Shown: positions 24,113 through 32,876 of the stretch, piece by piece
Layout of the letters: each line of letters starts with the position of its first letter
Numbering within the stretch: position 1 is the first letter of the stretch
Origin: DATJSJ01 sp035504175
GTDB taxonomy: Bacteria; Pseudomonadota; Alphaproteobacteria; Acetobacterales; Acetobacteraceae
Direction of reading: 5' to 3'
NCBI GenBank assembly: GCA_035504175.1
Contig: DATJSJ010000120.1
Span: forward strand, 80,821-144,820
DNA: 64,000 bases
Notes under the pieces: model-generated
Seen by the model: only the letters and a program-made list of their open reading frames with translations
Told to the model about the DNA's origin: nothing
Database searches by the model: none
Position numbers and translations under genes: made by a program

Positions 24113-26578
24113 TTATCGCCGGCGGCGCTCGCCGGCGCCAGGGGCGAGCGGATCCTCCGGCCAGGGATGGCGTGGATAGCGGCCGCGCATGTCCCGTCGC
24201 ACCTCCGCCCAGCCGCGCTGCCAGAAGCCGGCGAGATCGGCGGTGACCGCGACCGGCCGCCCGGCCGGCGAGAGCAGGGCGAGCTGCACCGGGAGCCGGC
24301 CGCCGGCCAGACGCGGCGTCTCCGCCAGGCCGAAGAAGGCCTGGGCGCGGGCGCTCGCCACCGGCACCGGCGCCGTGTAGTCGACCGTGGCCCGCCCGCC
24401 CGGCAGGTCGAGATGCGCCGGGAGCGCCCGGTCGAGCCGGCGCGCCTGGTCCGGCGTCAGCATCCCGCGCAGCAGGGCTGCGAGATCGAGTCGCTGCGCC
24501 TCGGCAAGGCGGCTCATGCCGTGCAGCGCCGGCGCCAGCCAATCCGAGACGCTGGCCTGCAGGGCGGCGTCCGAGACGTCGGGCCAGCCGGTCTCCGGCT
24601 CGATCACGCCCATGCGGGCAATCCGTGCCTGCTGTTGCCGCGCGGCGTCGGTCCAGGGGAGGGCGTCGGGGCGTGCCGCCAGGGCAGCGGCGAGCGCCGC
24701 CGCAGTCGCTGCGGGATCGGCGGCGATCGTGCGGTCCTCCAGCACCAGCGCGCCGAGGCGCCGGCGGCGGCGGGTCAGCACCGTGCCTGAAGCCGGGTCG
24801 AAACCGCTCTCCACGCTCTCCGTCACCGTCGCGGCAACGCTTTCGGGCAGGCTGGCCGGATCGAGCGATGCGGCGAGGCGGATGCGCGGCGACGCCTTCA
24901 TCTCCAGCGCCGCGACGGCGAGCAGCGGCGCGCGCGCGAGCGGGTCCGCGACCGAGAGCCGGGCGCCGCCGCCTCCCGCGAGGCGGAAGGATCCGGGCTC
25001 GCCGCGGCGCTGGGCGATGCGATCGGGAAAGGCGGCGGCAACCAATGGGGCCGGGTCGCCGGCGGGGCTTGCATCGGGCGGCAGGCCGAGGCGTCGCCGG
25101 TACTGGCCGGCAGCGCGACGGATGACGGCGAGGGCGCCGCGATCGGCCGCCGCCTCGCCCGCCAGGGCGGCAAGGCGGAGCCCGATCTCGGCGGGCGCCT
25201 CGGCCGCGCCGGCGGGCGGGCGCAAGGGATCGCGTTCCTCCAGCAGGGCCGCGAGATCGGCGGCGAGCGCCGCCTCTTCCGGATCGCGCGCCGCCAGCAT
25301 CATCGCCGCCAGCCGCGGATGCGCGCCGAGCCGCGCCATGCGCCGGCCTGACCCGGTGATCCGGCCGGAGGTGTCCAGCGCGCCGAGCGATTGCAGCAAT
25401 ACGGTCGCGGCGGCAAGCGCACCGGCCGGCGGCGGGTCGGGGAAGGCCAGGGCCGCGGGCGCCGCGCCCCAGGCGGCGCAGGCCAGCGCCAGGTCGGAGA
25501 GCTCGGCTTCCAGGATCTCCGGCCGGTCCTGCGGCGGCAGACCGCGATGCAGCGCCGCCGTCCAGAGCCGGATCGCGACTCCCGGTGCCTCGCGTCCAGC
25601 GCGTCCGGCGCGCTGCTCCGCCGCGGCGCGGCTGATCCGCACGGTGGCGAGCCGCGTCAGGCCGGTGCCGGGATCGAGTCGCGGCGTGCGCCGCCACCCA
25701 CCATCGATCACGATCCGCACGCCCGGGACGGTGAGCGAGGTTTCGGCGATCGAGGTGGCGAGCACGACACGGCGGGCGCCGTCCTCCGCCGGACGCAGCG
25801 CCGCATCCTGCGCCGCCTGCGGCAACTCGCCGTGCAGCGGCAGCACGCGGGCGCCGCAATCGAGCAGCGCCGCCTCGACGCGACGGATCTCCGCCATGCC
25901 GGGAAGGAAGGCGAGGAGGTCGCCCGGGTGCTGCGCCAGTGCAGCGCGGATCGCGCGGGCGGCGGCGTCGGCCAGGTCGCGCGGGGTGGCGAGATCGCGG
26001 GCGGCATGGTGGATCGCAACCGGATGCGCGACGCCAGGACATTCGATGACCGCCGCCTGCATCAGCGCCGCAAGGCGGGCGGTGTCCGGGGTCGCCGACA
26101 TCGCGAGCAGCCGCAGGTCCGGCCGCAGCCCGCGCTGCAGGTCGAGGCAGAGCGCAAGGGCGAGATCCCCGTCGAGCGAGCGCTCGTGCACCTCGTCGAG
26201 GATGACCGCGGCCACACGCTCCAGCCCGGGATCGGATTGCAGCCGGCGGACCAGCAGGCCCTCAGTGACCACTTCGATGCGGGTCGCCTCCGAGACGGCG
26301 GCGTCAAGCCGGGTGCGGTAGCCGACCGTGCGACCGACCGGCTCGCCGAGCAGGAAGGCCATGCGGGTTGCGGCCGCACGGGCGGCGAGGCGACGGGGTT
26401 CCAGCATCACGATGCGCCCGTCGCCGCGCCACGCGCCCTCCAGCAGGGCCAGCGGCACGGTCGTGGTCTTGCCCGCCCCGGGTGGGGCGACCAGGACCGC
26501 ATTCGGCTGCCGCTCCAGGGCGGCGAGCAGATCGGGCAGCGCCGGCGTGATCGGCAGGGCGGCGGCAGCGGGGTTCAT
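24113..26578 (-). CDS. hrpB: ATP-dependent helicase HrpB
   Basis: This 821-residue DEAH-box helicase shows Walker A APPGAGKTTTVPLALLE, motif II DEVHERS, motif III (MSATPD), motif V/VI (VLATSIAETSLTVPGV, QRAGRAGREAPG) and the HrpB-specific C-terminal region. HrpB is widespread in proteobacteria; its RNA substrate is poorly defined. I took the ATG at 26578 (MNPAAAALP) rather than an upstream arginine-rich extension. It is divergent from the dsbD-like gene, 224 bases away. Confidence 0.93.
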   Translation of the reverse strand: MNPAAAALPITPALPDLLAALERQPNAVLVAPPGAGKTTTVPLALLEGAWRGDGRIVMLEPRRLAARAAATRMAFLLGEPVGRTVGYRTRLDAAVSEATRIEVVTEGLLVRRLQSDPGLERVAAVILDEVHERSLDGDLALALCLDLQRGLRPDLRLLAMSATPDTARLAALMQAAVIECPGVAHPVAIHHAARDLATPRDLADAAARAIRAALAQHPGDLLAFLPGMAEIRRVEAALLDCGARVLPLHGELPQAAQDAALRPAEDGARRVVLATSIAETSLTVPGVRIVIDGGWRRTPRLDPGTGLTRLATVRISRAAAEQRAGRAGREAPGVAIRLWTAALHRGLPPQDRPEILEAELSDLALACAAWGAAPAALAFPDPPPAGALAAATVLLQSLGALDTSGRITGSGRRMARLGAHPRLAAMMLAARDPEEAALAADLAALLEERDPLRPPAGAAEAPAEIGLRLAALAGEAAADRGALAVIRRAAGQYRRRLGLPPDASPAGDPAPLVAAAFPDRIAQRRGEPGSFRLAGGGGARLSVADPLARAPLLAVAALEMKASPRIRLAASLDPASLPESVAATVTESVESGFDPASGTVLTRRRRRLGALVLEDRTIAADPAATAAALAAALAARPDALPWTDAARQQQARIARMGVIEPETGWPDVSDAALQASVSDWLAPALHGMSRLAEAQRLDLAALLRGMLTPDQARRLDRALPAHLDLPGGRATVDYTAPVPVASARAQAFFGLAETPRLAGGRLPVQLALLSPAGRPVAVTADLAGFWQRGWAEVRRDMRGRYPRHPWPEDPLAPGAGERRRR

Positions 26579-26698
26579 GGCGTGGCGGATAGCACCGACG
26601 CGGCCGCGCGCACGGTTTTTCCCTTCGCGAGTGGCGCGTTGCGGGCGCCTTGGACCGCCTCGAAGACGATCATTGCCGGCGGCCACGGGGCTCGAGGT

Positions 26699-26750
26699 GC
26701 GCTCGACGGTGTCGAGCGCGCTCCATGCGCGCCCGATCGGGCGAATGGAG
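26699..26750. repeat. Nested inverted repeats between hrpB and the dsbD-like gene
   Basis: Two adjacent dyads lie in the divergent promoter region. GCGCTCGAC (26699-26707) pairs with GTCGAGCGC (26711-26719). Next to it, CGCCCGATCGGGCG (26730-26743) is a perfect 14-bp palindrome, itself flanked by CTCCAT (26721-26726) and ATGGAG (26745-26750). They are about 55-105 bases before the dsbD-like start codon and could be operator sites or a 5' UTR hairpin. Confidence 0.6.
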
Positions 26751-26802
26751 AGCGGGAAGGATGGTCTTCGGGTGCCGGCCTCTTCCTGCTAGGTGTGCTG
26801 CC

Positions 26803-28878
26803 ATGCTCCGTCCTTTTTTCGCCTTGTTGCTGCTTCTGCTCCTGCTGTGCGCGCGGCCGGCGGCGGCGCTGGAAACCGCGCCGGTGATCGGAAGCCATGA
26901 CACCGCGACGCTGATCACCGACAGCGACTCGGTGCGGCCCGGCCATCCGCTGCATGTGGCCCTCCGCCTGCGCCTCGCGCCGGGCTGGCACACGTATTGG
27001 CGCAATCCGGGTGACGCCGGCGCGCCGCCCGACGTCACGCTGACCCTCAGGCCAGCCGCGGCGCGCGCCGGCGACATCGAGTGGCCGGCGCCGGAGCGCC
27101 TGCCGGACGGGCCGCTCATGAGCTACGGCTACACTGGCGACGTCGTGCTGCCGCTCACGGTGACCGTGCCCGCAACCGCCGCCCCCGGACCGCTCAGCAT
27201 CCAGGCGCAGGCGGAGTGGCTGGTCTGCGCGGCGATCTGCATCCCCCGCCAGGGCATTTTCCGGCTCACCGTGCCACCGGGCGACGGCGCGCCCTCGGCC
27301 GAGGCGCCGCTCTTCGCCCGCGCCGTCGCGCGCCTGCCGGCTGCCTCGCCCTTCGTCGCCAGCATCAGCCCGGACGCGCGGCTGTTCCTGCGCGGACCCG
27401 GCCTGTCGCCGGCCAATGTCAGTCGCGCCTGGTTCTTCCCCGACACGCCGGGGGTGATCGACCAGGACGCACCGCAGCGCCTCGCAGTCCGGTACGGTGT
27501 GGTCAGCCTGGCGCTGCATCCCGGTCCCAACTTCCATGCCGCCGCGCCGCTGGCCGGCGTGCTGACCCTGGTGGACGGCCACGGCACGCCCAGCCACCTG
27601 ACCGTGCTCGCCCGGCCGGGCGCGGCGCCGGCAGACCCCGCCGCACTGCCGCTGCTGCGCATGCTGGGCTTCGCCTTCCTGGGCGGGCTGATCCTGAACC
27701 TGATGCCCTGCGTCTTCCCGGTGCTGGCGATGAAGGCGATGGCGATCGCCCGCCTCTCGGGCGCGGAGCGGCGGGAGATCCGGCTGCACGCGCTGTCCTA
27801 CACCGGCGGCGTGCTGCTGACCTTCGGCGTGATCGGCGGCATGCTGCTGGCCCTGCGCCAGGCCGGCATCGCCGCCGGCTGGGGCTTTCAGTTTCAGTCC
27901 CCGGCCTTCGTCGCCGCCATGGCCTGGCTGCTGTTCGCGGTCGGACTCAATCTCTCCGGCGTGTTCAGTTTCGGAAGCGGCGTCGCCGGATTCGGCCAGT
28001 CGCTGGCGGTGCGGCCCGGCCATGCCGGCAGCTTCTTCACCGGCACGCTCGCGGTGCTGGTCGCGACCCCCTGCACGGCGCCGTTCATGGCGGCCGCGCT
28101 GGCTGCGGCGCTCGCCGCACCGGCCGGCGTGACCGTCGCCGGGTTCCTCGCCATGGGTGCCGGCCTGGCCGCGCCGTCCGCCCTGCTCGCCGCCGCCCCG
28201 ACGCTGGCCCGCGCGTTGCCGCGGCCGGGCGTCTGGATGGACGTGCTGCGCCAGGCGCTCGCCTTTCCGATGTACGGTGCCTGCGTCTGGCTGCTCTGGG
28301 TGGTGAGCCAGGAGGCGGGTCCGACGGGCGTGCTGGCGGCAGCCTCCGGCCTGCTGCTCATCGGCTTCGGCGCCTGGGCGCTGGGCCTCGCCGGCCGCTC
28401 GAGCGGCCGCGGCCGGCGCCTCGCCCGGGCCGCCGGGCTGGCCGCCGCCCTGGCCGCGGCCGCGGTGCTGCCCGGCATCCCCACGCTCTCGGCCGGTGCT
28501 GGTGCCTCCACGGCCGGCGGCGGCGGCTTGCTGCCCGGCGCGGAGCCCTTCACCACCGCGCGCCTCGCCAGCCTGCGCGCGGCGCAGCGCCCGGTGTTCG
28601 TCGACATCACCGCCGCCTGGTGCATCACCTGCCTGGTGAACGAGCGCGTCGCCCTGGCGACCCGGCAGGTCCGAGACGCCTTCGCCGCGCATCGCGTCAC
28701 CCTGTTGCGCGGCGACTGGACCCGCCAGGATCCGGACGTGACGGAATTCCTGCACCGCCACGACCGCGACGGCGTGCCGCTCTACGTTTATTTCCCGTCC
28801 GACGGCCCGCCGCGGACGCTGCCGCAGATCCTGACCGCGACCATGGTGCTGCACGCGCTCGGCAGCGCCGGCGGCTGA
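26803..28878 (+). CDS. dsbD: DsbD/ScsB-type thiol:disulfide interchange protein
   Basis: The 691-residue product passes cytoplasmic reducing power across the inner membrane to periplasmic thiol partners. After a signal peptide (FFALLLLLLLLCARPAAA) comes a DsbC/ScsB-type N-terminal domain with WLVCAAIC. An eight-helix core follows with the two membrane cysteines (LMPCVFPVLAMK and ATPCTAPFMAAA). A C-terminal thioredoxin-like domain has AAWCITC. The N-domain cysteine pattern is closer to ScsB/DsbD-family proteins of alphaproteobacteria than to E. coli DsbD. The ATG at 26803 directly precedes the signal peptide. Confidence 0.9.
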   Translation: MLRPFFALLLLLLLLCARPAAALETAPVIGSHDTATLITDSDSVRPGHPLHVALRLRLAPGWHTYWRNPGDAGAPPDVTLTLRPAAARAGDIEWPAPERLPDGPLMSYGYTGDVVLPLTVTVPATAAPGPLSIQAQAEWLVCAAICIPRQGIFRLTVPPGDGAPSAEAPLFARAVARLPAASPFVASISPDARLFLRGPGLSPANVSRAWFFPDTPGVIDQDAPQRLAVRYGVVSLALHPGPNFHAAAPLAGVLTLVDGHGTPSHLTVLARPGAAPADPAALPLLRMLGFAFLGGLILNLMPCVFPVLAMKAMAIARLSGAERREIRLHALSYTGGVLLTFGVIGGMLLALRQAGIAAGWGFQFQSPAFVAAMAWLLFAVGLNLSGVFSFGSGVAGFGQSLAVRPGHAGSFFTGTLAVLVATPCTAPFMAAALAAALAAPAGVTVAGFLAMGAGLAAPSALLAAAPTLARALPRPGVWMDVLRQALAFPMYGACVWLLWVVSQEAGPTGVLAAASGLLLIGFGAWALGLAGRSSGRGRRLARAAGLAAALAAAAVLPGIPTLSAGAGASTAGGGGLLPGAEPFTTARLASLRAAQRPVFVDITAAWCITCLVNERVALATRQVRDAFAAHRVTLLRGDWTRQDPDVTEFLHRHDRDGVPLYVYFPSDGPPRTLPQILTATMVLHALGSAGG

Positions 28879-28953
28879 GCCGCATCGCCTACGAATGCCG
28901 GAGCATCTGGTCCGGCCGCGCCGCAGCCCTGGGCGGCCGGGCAGGCATGCGGC

Positions 28954-29697
28954 ATGGCGCTGATCGGCCTGGCCGTCGCCGCCCTGCTGGCCGGCATCAT
29001 GAACGCGCTGGCCGGGGGCGGCTCCTTCCTGACCTTCCCGGCGCTGCTGCTGACCGGGCTCGACGCGCGCGCCGCCAACATCACCTCCACCATCGCCCTG
29101 TTCCCCGGCCAGATCACCACCGGCCTGGCCGGCCGGCGCTTCGTCAGCGGCGCCGGGCACCTGTCCTTCCGGGTGCTGTTCGCGATCAGCGTGGTCGGCG
29201 GCGGCATCGGGGCGGTGCTGCTGTTGCTGACTCCGCCCGCCTTTTTCGCCCGGCTGGTGCCGTGGCTGGTGCTGTTCGCGACCGGCGTGTTCTTCTGGGG
29301 CAATTTCCTGCGCCGCCCGAGGCATCCCGGCACCATCGCGATCCGGCCCCGCACCTCGGCCCTGCTGCAGCTCGGGATCGCGATCTACGGCGGCTATTTC
29401 GGCGGCGGCATCGGCATCCTGATGCTGGCGGCGCTGACCATGGCGGGGCTGGTGGTGCGGGTCGCCGGCGCCACCAAGAACGTGCTCGCCGGGGTGATCA
29501 ACAGCGCCGCCGTGGTGATCTTCCTGTTCTCCGGCGAGGTCGCCTGGCGCCAGGCCGGGATCGGGGCCGTCGCCGCCATCGCCGGCGGCCAGCTCGGCGC
29601 CTGGATGCTGCAGCGGGTCAATGAGACGCTGCTGCGCGTCGCCATCGTCCTGATCGGGCTGGCGCTGACCATCGGCCTGCTCCTGCGTGCCCCATGA
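28954..29697 (+). CDS. TSUP-family (TauE/SafE) permease
   Basis: This 247-residue protein has about eight hydrophobic helices in two similar halves. The halves begin with IGLAVAALLAGIMNALAGGG and IAIYGGYFGGGIGILMLAAL, the paired Gly-rich motifs of TauE/SafE exporters and importers of sulfite, sulfoacetate or other organic anions. It ends VAIVLIGLALTIGLLLRAP. It starts 75 bases after the dsbD-like gene on the same strand. The substrate cannot be read from the sequence. Confidence 0.88.
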   Translation: MALIGLAVAALLAGIMNALAGGGSFLTFPALLLTGLDARAANITSTIALFPGQITTGLAGRRFVSGAGHLSFRVLFAISVVGGGIGAVLLLLTPPAFFARLVPWLVLFATGVFFWGNFLRRPRHPGTIAIRPRTSALLQLGIAIYGGYFGGGIGILMLAALTMAGLVVRVAGATKNVLAGVINSAAVVIFLFSGEVAWRQAGIGAVAAIAGGQLGAWMLQRVNETLLRVAIVLIGLALTIGLLLRAP

Positions 29698-29707
29698 GGC
29701 CGCCACA

Positions 29708-29740
29708 ATCCCGCCCCAAAGTGTGTTGCCGGGGCGGGAT
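29708..29740 (+). terminator. Hairpin after the TSUP permease gene
   Basis: ATCCCGCCCC (29708-29717) and GGGGCGGGAT (29731-29740) form a perfect 10-bp stem starting eleven bases after the TSUP stop codon. There is no T-run. It probably separates the permease transcript from the CBS-domain gene. Confidence 0.5.
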
Positions 29741-29786
29741 CGCATGACTAGATCGGACGGAACAAATGCCGAGGAGCTTTTGAGCC

Positions 29787-30221
29787 ATGCTCATCGCCGA
29801 TGTCCTCAAGGTCAAAGGCGGCGCGGTCGCGCGTATTCTCGCGACCGAGCCGGTCCACGCCGCCGTGCAGCGCCTGGCCGAACGCCGGATCGGCGCCCTG
29901 GTGGTCGAGGATGCGTGGATGAAGCCGGTCGGAATCTTTTCTGAGCGCGATCTGGTGAATGCGATCGCACGTCAGGGTGCGGCGGTCCTGGACCACCGCG
30001 TCGATGAGCTGATGAGCGCGCCGATCATCGGCTGTCGTTCCGGCGACCGCGTCGATGCCGCGCTGGCGCTCATGACGATGAAGAAGATCCGGCACCTGCC
30101 CGTGCTCGATGACGGCGAGCTGGTCGGCATCGTCAGCATCGGCGACCTGGTGAAGCACCGACTGGACGAGAAGGAGCTCGAGGCCAGCGTACTGCTGGAA
30201 ATCTCCCGCATGCGGGCCTGA
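29787..30221 (+). CDS. CBS-domain pair protein
   Basis: The 144-residue protein is made of two CBS domains and nothing else. Each has the beta-alpha core and a closing GI-type strand: IGALVVEDAWMKPVGIFSERD for the first and IRHLPVLDDGELVGIVSIGD for the second. Stand-alone CBS pairs bind adenosine nucleotides and regulate enzymes or transporters. GAGGAGC precedes the start. The downstream methyltransferase gene begins two bases after its stop, so the two are probably cotranscribed. Confidence 0.88.
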   Translation: MLIADVLKVKGGAVARILATEPVHAAVQRLAERRIGALVVEDAWMKPVGIFSERDLVNAIARQGAAVLDHRVDELMSAPIIGCRSGDRVDAALALMTMKKIRHLPVLDDGELVGIVSIGDLVKHRLDEKELEASVLLEISRMRA

Positions 30222-30223
30222 AT

Positions 30224-31030
30224 ATGACCGTCGTGCCGTCGCCGCTGCCGTTCGAGCCGCGCCGTTTCCGCTCCGCCGCCGCCCACTACCTCCCCGGCCG
30301 TCCCGCCTACGCCCCGGCGCTGATCCGGCGCGTGGCGGCGCTGGCCGGGCTCGGCCCTGGCGCGCGCGTGATGGATCTGGGCTGCGGGCCGGGACAGCTC
30401 GGCCGCGCCTTCGCGCCCTTCGCGGCCGAAGTGGTGGCGATCGACCCGGAGCCGGAGATGCTGCGCCTCGCGGCGGAGGACGCGCCGCCCACCATGCGCG
30501 TGCAGCCAGGCAGTTCCTATGATCTCGGCCCCGCGCTCGGACGGTTCCGGCTGGTGGTGATCGGCCGGGCGTTCCACTGGATGGACCGGGCGGATGCGCT
30601 GGCGCGGCTCGACGGGCTGATCGAGCCGGAGGGCTCGGTGGCCCTGTTCGCCGACCGGCACCCGCCGGTGCCGGACAATGCGTGGCGCGAGGCCTGGCGG
30701 GCGGTGATCGACACCCACTCGTCCGGCGGCGACGTGCGCAACGCGCGCCGCAGCGGCGCCTGGGTCGAGCACGAGGCGGTGCTGCTCGATTCGCCCTTCG
30801 CGCATGTCGAACGGGTGGCGGTGATCGAGCGGCGACACACGCCGGAAGAGGCGCTGATCCAGCGGGCGCTGTCGATGTCCGGCACCTCGCCCAGCCGGAT
30901 CGGCGACCGGGTGGACGCGCTGACGCGGGAACTGCGCGACGTGCTGGCGCCGCACGTGCGTGAGGGGCTGGTCACCGAGGTGGTGGAGAGCACGGCGCTG
31001 CTCGCTTTCCGGCACGATCCGACGGAGTAG
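30224..31030 (+). CDS. Class I SAM-dependent methyltransferase
   Basis: This 268-residue protein has methyltransferase motif I as ARVMDLGCGPGQLGRAF (about residues 44-60) and the acidic end of beta-2 (VVAIDPEPEML). The later VVIGRAFHWMDRADALARL is typical of the UbiE/Methyltransf_11 group, in which small molecules are methylated. There is no membrane segment. It is coupled to the CBS protein gene two bases upstream. The substrate is not evident. Confidence 0.85.
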   Translation: MTVVPSPLPFEPRRFRSAAAHYLPGRPAYAPALIRRVAALAGLGPGARVMDLGCGPGQLGRAFAPFAAEVVAIDPEPEMLRLAAEDAPPTMRVQPGSSYDLGPALGRFRLVVIGRAFHWMDRADALARLDGLIEPEGSVALFADRHPPVPDNAWREAWRAVIDTHSSGGDVRNARRSGAWVEHEAVLLDSPFAHVERVAVIERRHTPEEALIQRALSMSGTSPSRIGDRVDALTRELRDVLAPHVREGLVTEVVESTALLAFRHDPTE

Positions 31031-31105
31031 CCGGCGGCGGGCGACCCTCGGGCGGTTCCGGGCGCTGCCGACGCCGCGCCCAAGCGCCGGCAGGCGCGTG
31101 CATCC

Positions 31106-32572
31106 CTACGGCTGGTTCACCTGGCCCCTGGGCACGTACATGCGGCAAACCAGCCCTTCCGGCCGGAACTCCACGTTCGTCCCGCCGGGCCCCAGGCCTC
31201 GGGCAATGACCGTCTGACCGAAGCCGCTCTTTTCCGGCGCGAGAACGGTGGGGCCGCCATCCTCCTGCCAGACCAGCTCAACCGACTCACCCTTGGGTGA
31301 TGCCGTGATCGAGATGCGCCCGGTGTCATTGGACAGCGCCCCGTGCTTCACGGCGTTGGTCACGAGCTCGTGGAAAATCAGCCCGAGGGCGACCGCCATG
31401 TCGGGTGCGACCCGGACGTTCAGGTGCTGCAGCCGCACCCGGCCGCTGCCGAGCGTGACATAGGGCGCCAGTTCGACGTTGATCAGCTCCTCGAGCGTCA
31501 ATCCCTCCCACGCGCCCTCGGCGAGAAGATTGTGCGTGGCGGCGAGTGCCTCCAGCCGCCGGCCGAAGGCGATGCGGAACTCGGCGGTATCCCTCGTGGC
31601 GGCGATCGTGCGGTTGGCGATCGACATCACCAGGGTGAGGGTGTTGCGCACCCGATGCGTCAGCTCGCCCATCAGCAGCGCCTGGCGCTTCTCGGTCGCC
31701 TTCCGCTCGGTGATATCGGCGAGCGTCACGATGCAGCCGCCGATCGCATCGCCGGATTGGCGCAGCGGCCCGGCGCTCAGTTGCAGATCCTGGGTGCGAC
31801 CGTCCTGGGTCAAGGTCGCTTCGATGCCGCGCACGGCGGTGCCGGCCAGCGCCACGCCGATCAGGTCGCCACCGCCCATCAGCCCCGAGCTCAGGGCGAA
31901 GCTCAGCGGAAAGGCCTGGTCGAAGCTCTTTCCGACCACCGAGCCGTCCTGGAAATGGCGCACGCCCGCATTGGCGTGGGTGATCAGCCCGTCACGGTCG
32001 CACACCACGACCGCCTCGTTGGAGGAGGCCATGATGGCGCGGCCGATACGGTCGCTCTCGTGCGCGGCCGCGGCCTCGATCCGTTCGGTCACGTCGGTGA
32101 AAGTAACTGCACAGCCGTGGCCGAAGCCGAGCGACAACGGTGCGACCGTCACCTCGACATGGGAGATGCCGCCGGCCCGCGGCAGCGCGACCTGCCGGCT
32201 CCGGCGGCTGAGCTCCGCCTCGTCGATCAAGTGCTGCACGATGCGGGCGGCACGCTCGCCGAGGGCCGCGGCAATGCCCTGCCGCTGCAGATCCTTGGCG
32301 CTGCGGCCGAGCAGCGAGCAGAGCGCCGCATTGGCATAGATCAGCCTGCCGTCGGCATCGAGCGCGGCGGCGCCGATATCCATCGCCTCCATGAAGGTGC
32401 GGTAGCTGTCCTGGCCGCCAAGCGCGAACACCTCGTCATGCTCCGAGCCGCGCACGACGAGCGCGTCCACGTCACCCTCGCGAATCGCCCGCAACGTCTC
32501 CTCGGCCTCGGCCAGCCGTCGATGCAGATCGGCGTCCGGGTCCTCCGCGCGCGCCGGCTCGGCATGCGCCAT
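31106..32572 (-). CDS. PAS-domain sensor histidine kinase, HWE family
   Basis: The 488-residue soluble kinase has an N-terminal coiled segment and two PAS-type domains (about residues 50-165 and 170-290). The HWE kinase core follows. The phosphoacceptor His306 lies in GELTHRVRNTLTLVMSI, the N box is FHELVTNAVKHGAL, and the family-defining W-x-E appears as VWQEDGGP near residue 435. HWE/HisKA_2 kinases often act in alphaproteobacterial general stress signalling. The gene starts one base after kaiB, so it is likely the output kinase of the Kai module. No response regulator is adjacent. Confidence 0.9.
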   Translation of the reverse strand: MAHAEPARAEDPDADLHRRLAEAEETLRAIREGDVDALVVRGSEHDEVFALGGQDSYRTFMEAMDIGAAALDADGRLIYANAALCSLLGRSAKDLQRQGIAAALGERAARIVQHLIDEAELSRRSRQVALPRAGGISHVEVTVAPLSLGFGHGCAVTFTDVTERIEAAAAHESDRIGRAIMASSNEAVVVCDRDGLITHANAGVRHFQDGSVVGKSFDQAFPLSFALSSGLMGGGDLIGVALAGTAVRGIEATLTQDGRTQDLQLSAGPLRQSGDAIGGCIVTLADITERKATEKRQALLMGELTHRVRNTLTLVMSIANRTIAATRDTAEFRIAFGRRLEALAATHNLLAEGAWEGLTLEELINVELAPYVTLGSGRVRLQHLNVRVAPDMAVALGLIFHELVTNAVKHGALSNDTGRISITASPKGESVELVWQEDGGPTVLAPEKSGFGQTVIARGLGPGGTNVEFRPEGLVCRMYVPRGQVNQP

Positions 32573-32573
32573 C

Positions 32574-32876
32574 TCAGCGTTCGACCTTGAGATGGATCAG
32601 GACCTTTTCGTGGTCCGAGAGATCGCCGATGATCTTCTGAACCGGCACCGGCAGCGATCGCACCAGCGTCGGGATGGCGACGATATTGTGCTCGCGCGCC
32701 AGCTGCGGCTGCTGGCGGAGATCGACCACCTCGACCTCGTACCGGTTCGGCATGTGCTCCTCGCACAGCCGCTGCAGATTGCGGATCGCCGCCACTGACT
32801 TGGGTGTCTGGCCGGCGACGTAGAGCGTGAGCTTGAGCGGCTCCTCGCCCGGATCCGTCCGCTGTTCCTCGCTCAC
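32574..32876 (-). CDS. kaiB: KaiB-like protein
   Basis: This 100-residue protein has the thioredoxin-like KaiB fold: LKLTLYVAGQTPKSVAAIRNL, a central YEVEVVDLRQQPQLAREHNI and VAIPTLVRSLPVPVQKIIGD. In cyanobacteria KaiB binds the KaiC CI ring and drives dephosphorylation. The start is a GTG at 32876 that overlaps the kaiC stop (GTGA), so the genes are translationally coupled. Confidence 0.92.
   Translation of the reverse strand: MSEEQRTDPGEEPLKLTLYVAGQTPKSVAAIRNLQRLCEEHMPNRYEVEVVDLRQQPQLAREHNIVAIPTLVRSLPVPVQKIIGDLSDHEKVLIHLKVER

Noticed and set aside
26575..29745. Antisense open frame of 1056 codons opposite the dsbD-like and TSUP genes
   Set aside because: It mirrors two clear membrane protein genes and shows only Gly/Gln/Arg-rich low complexity.
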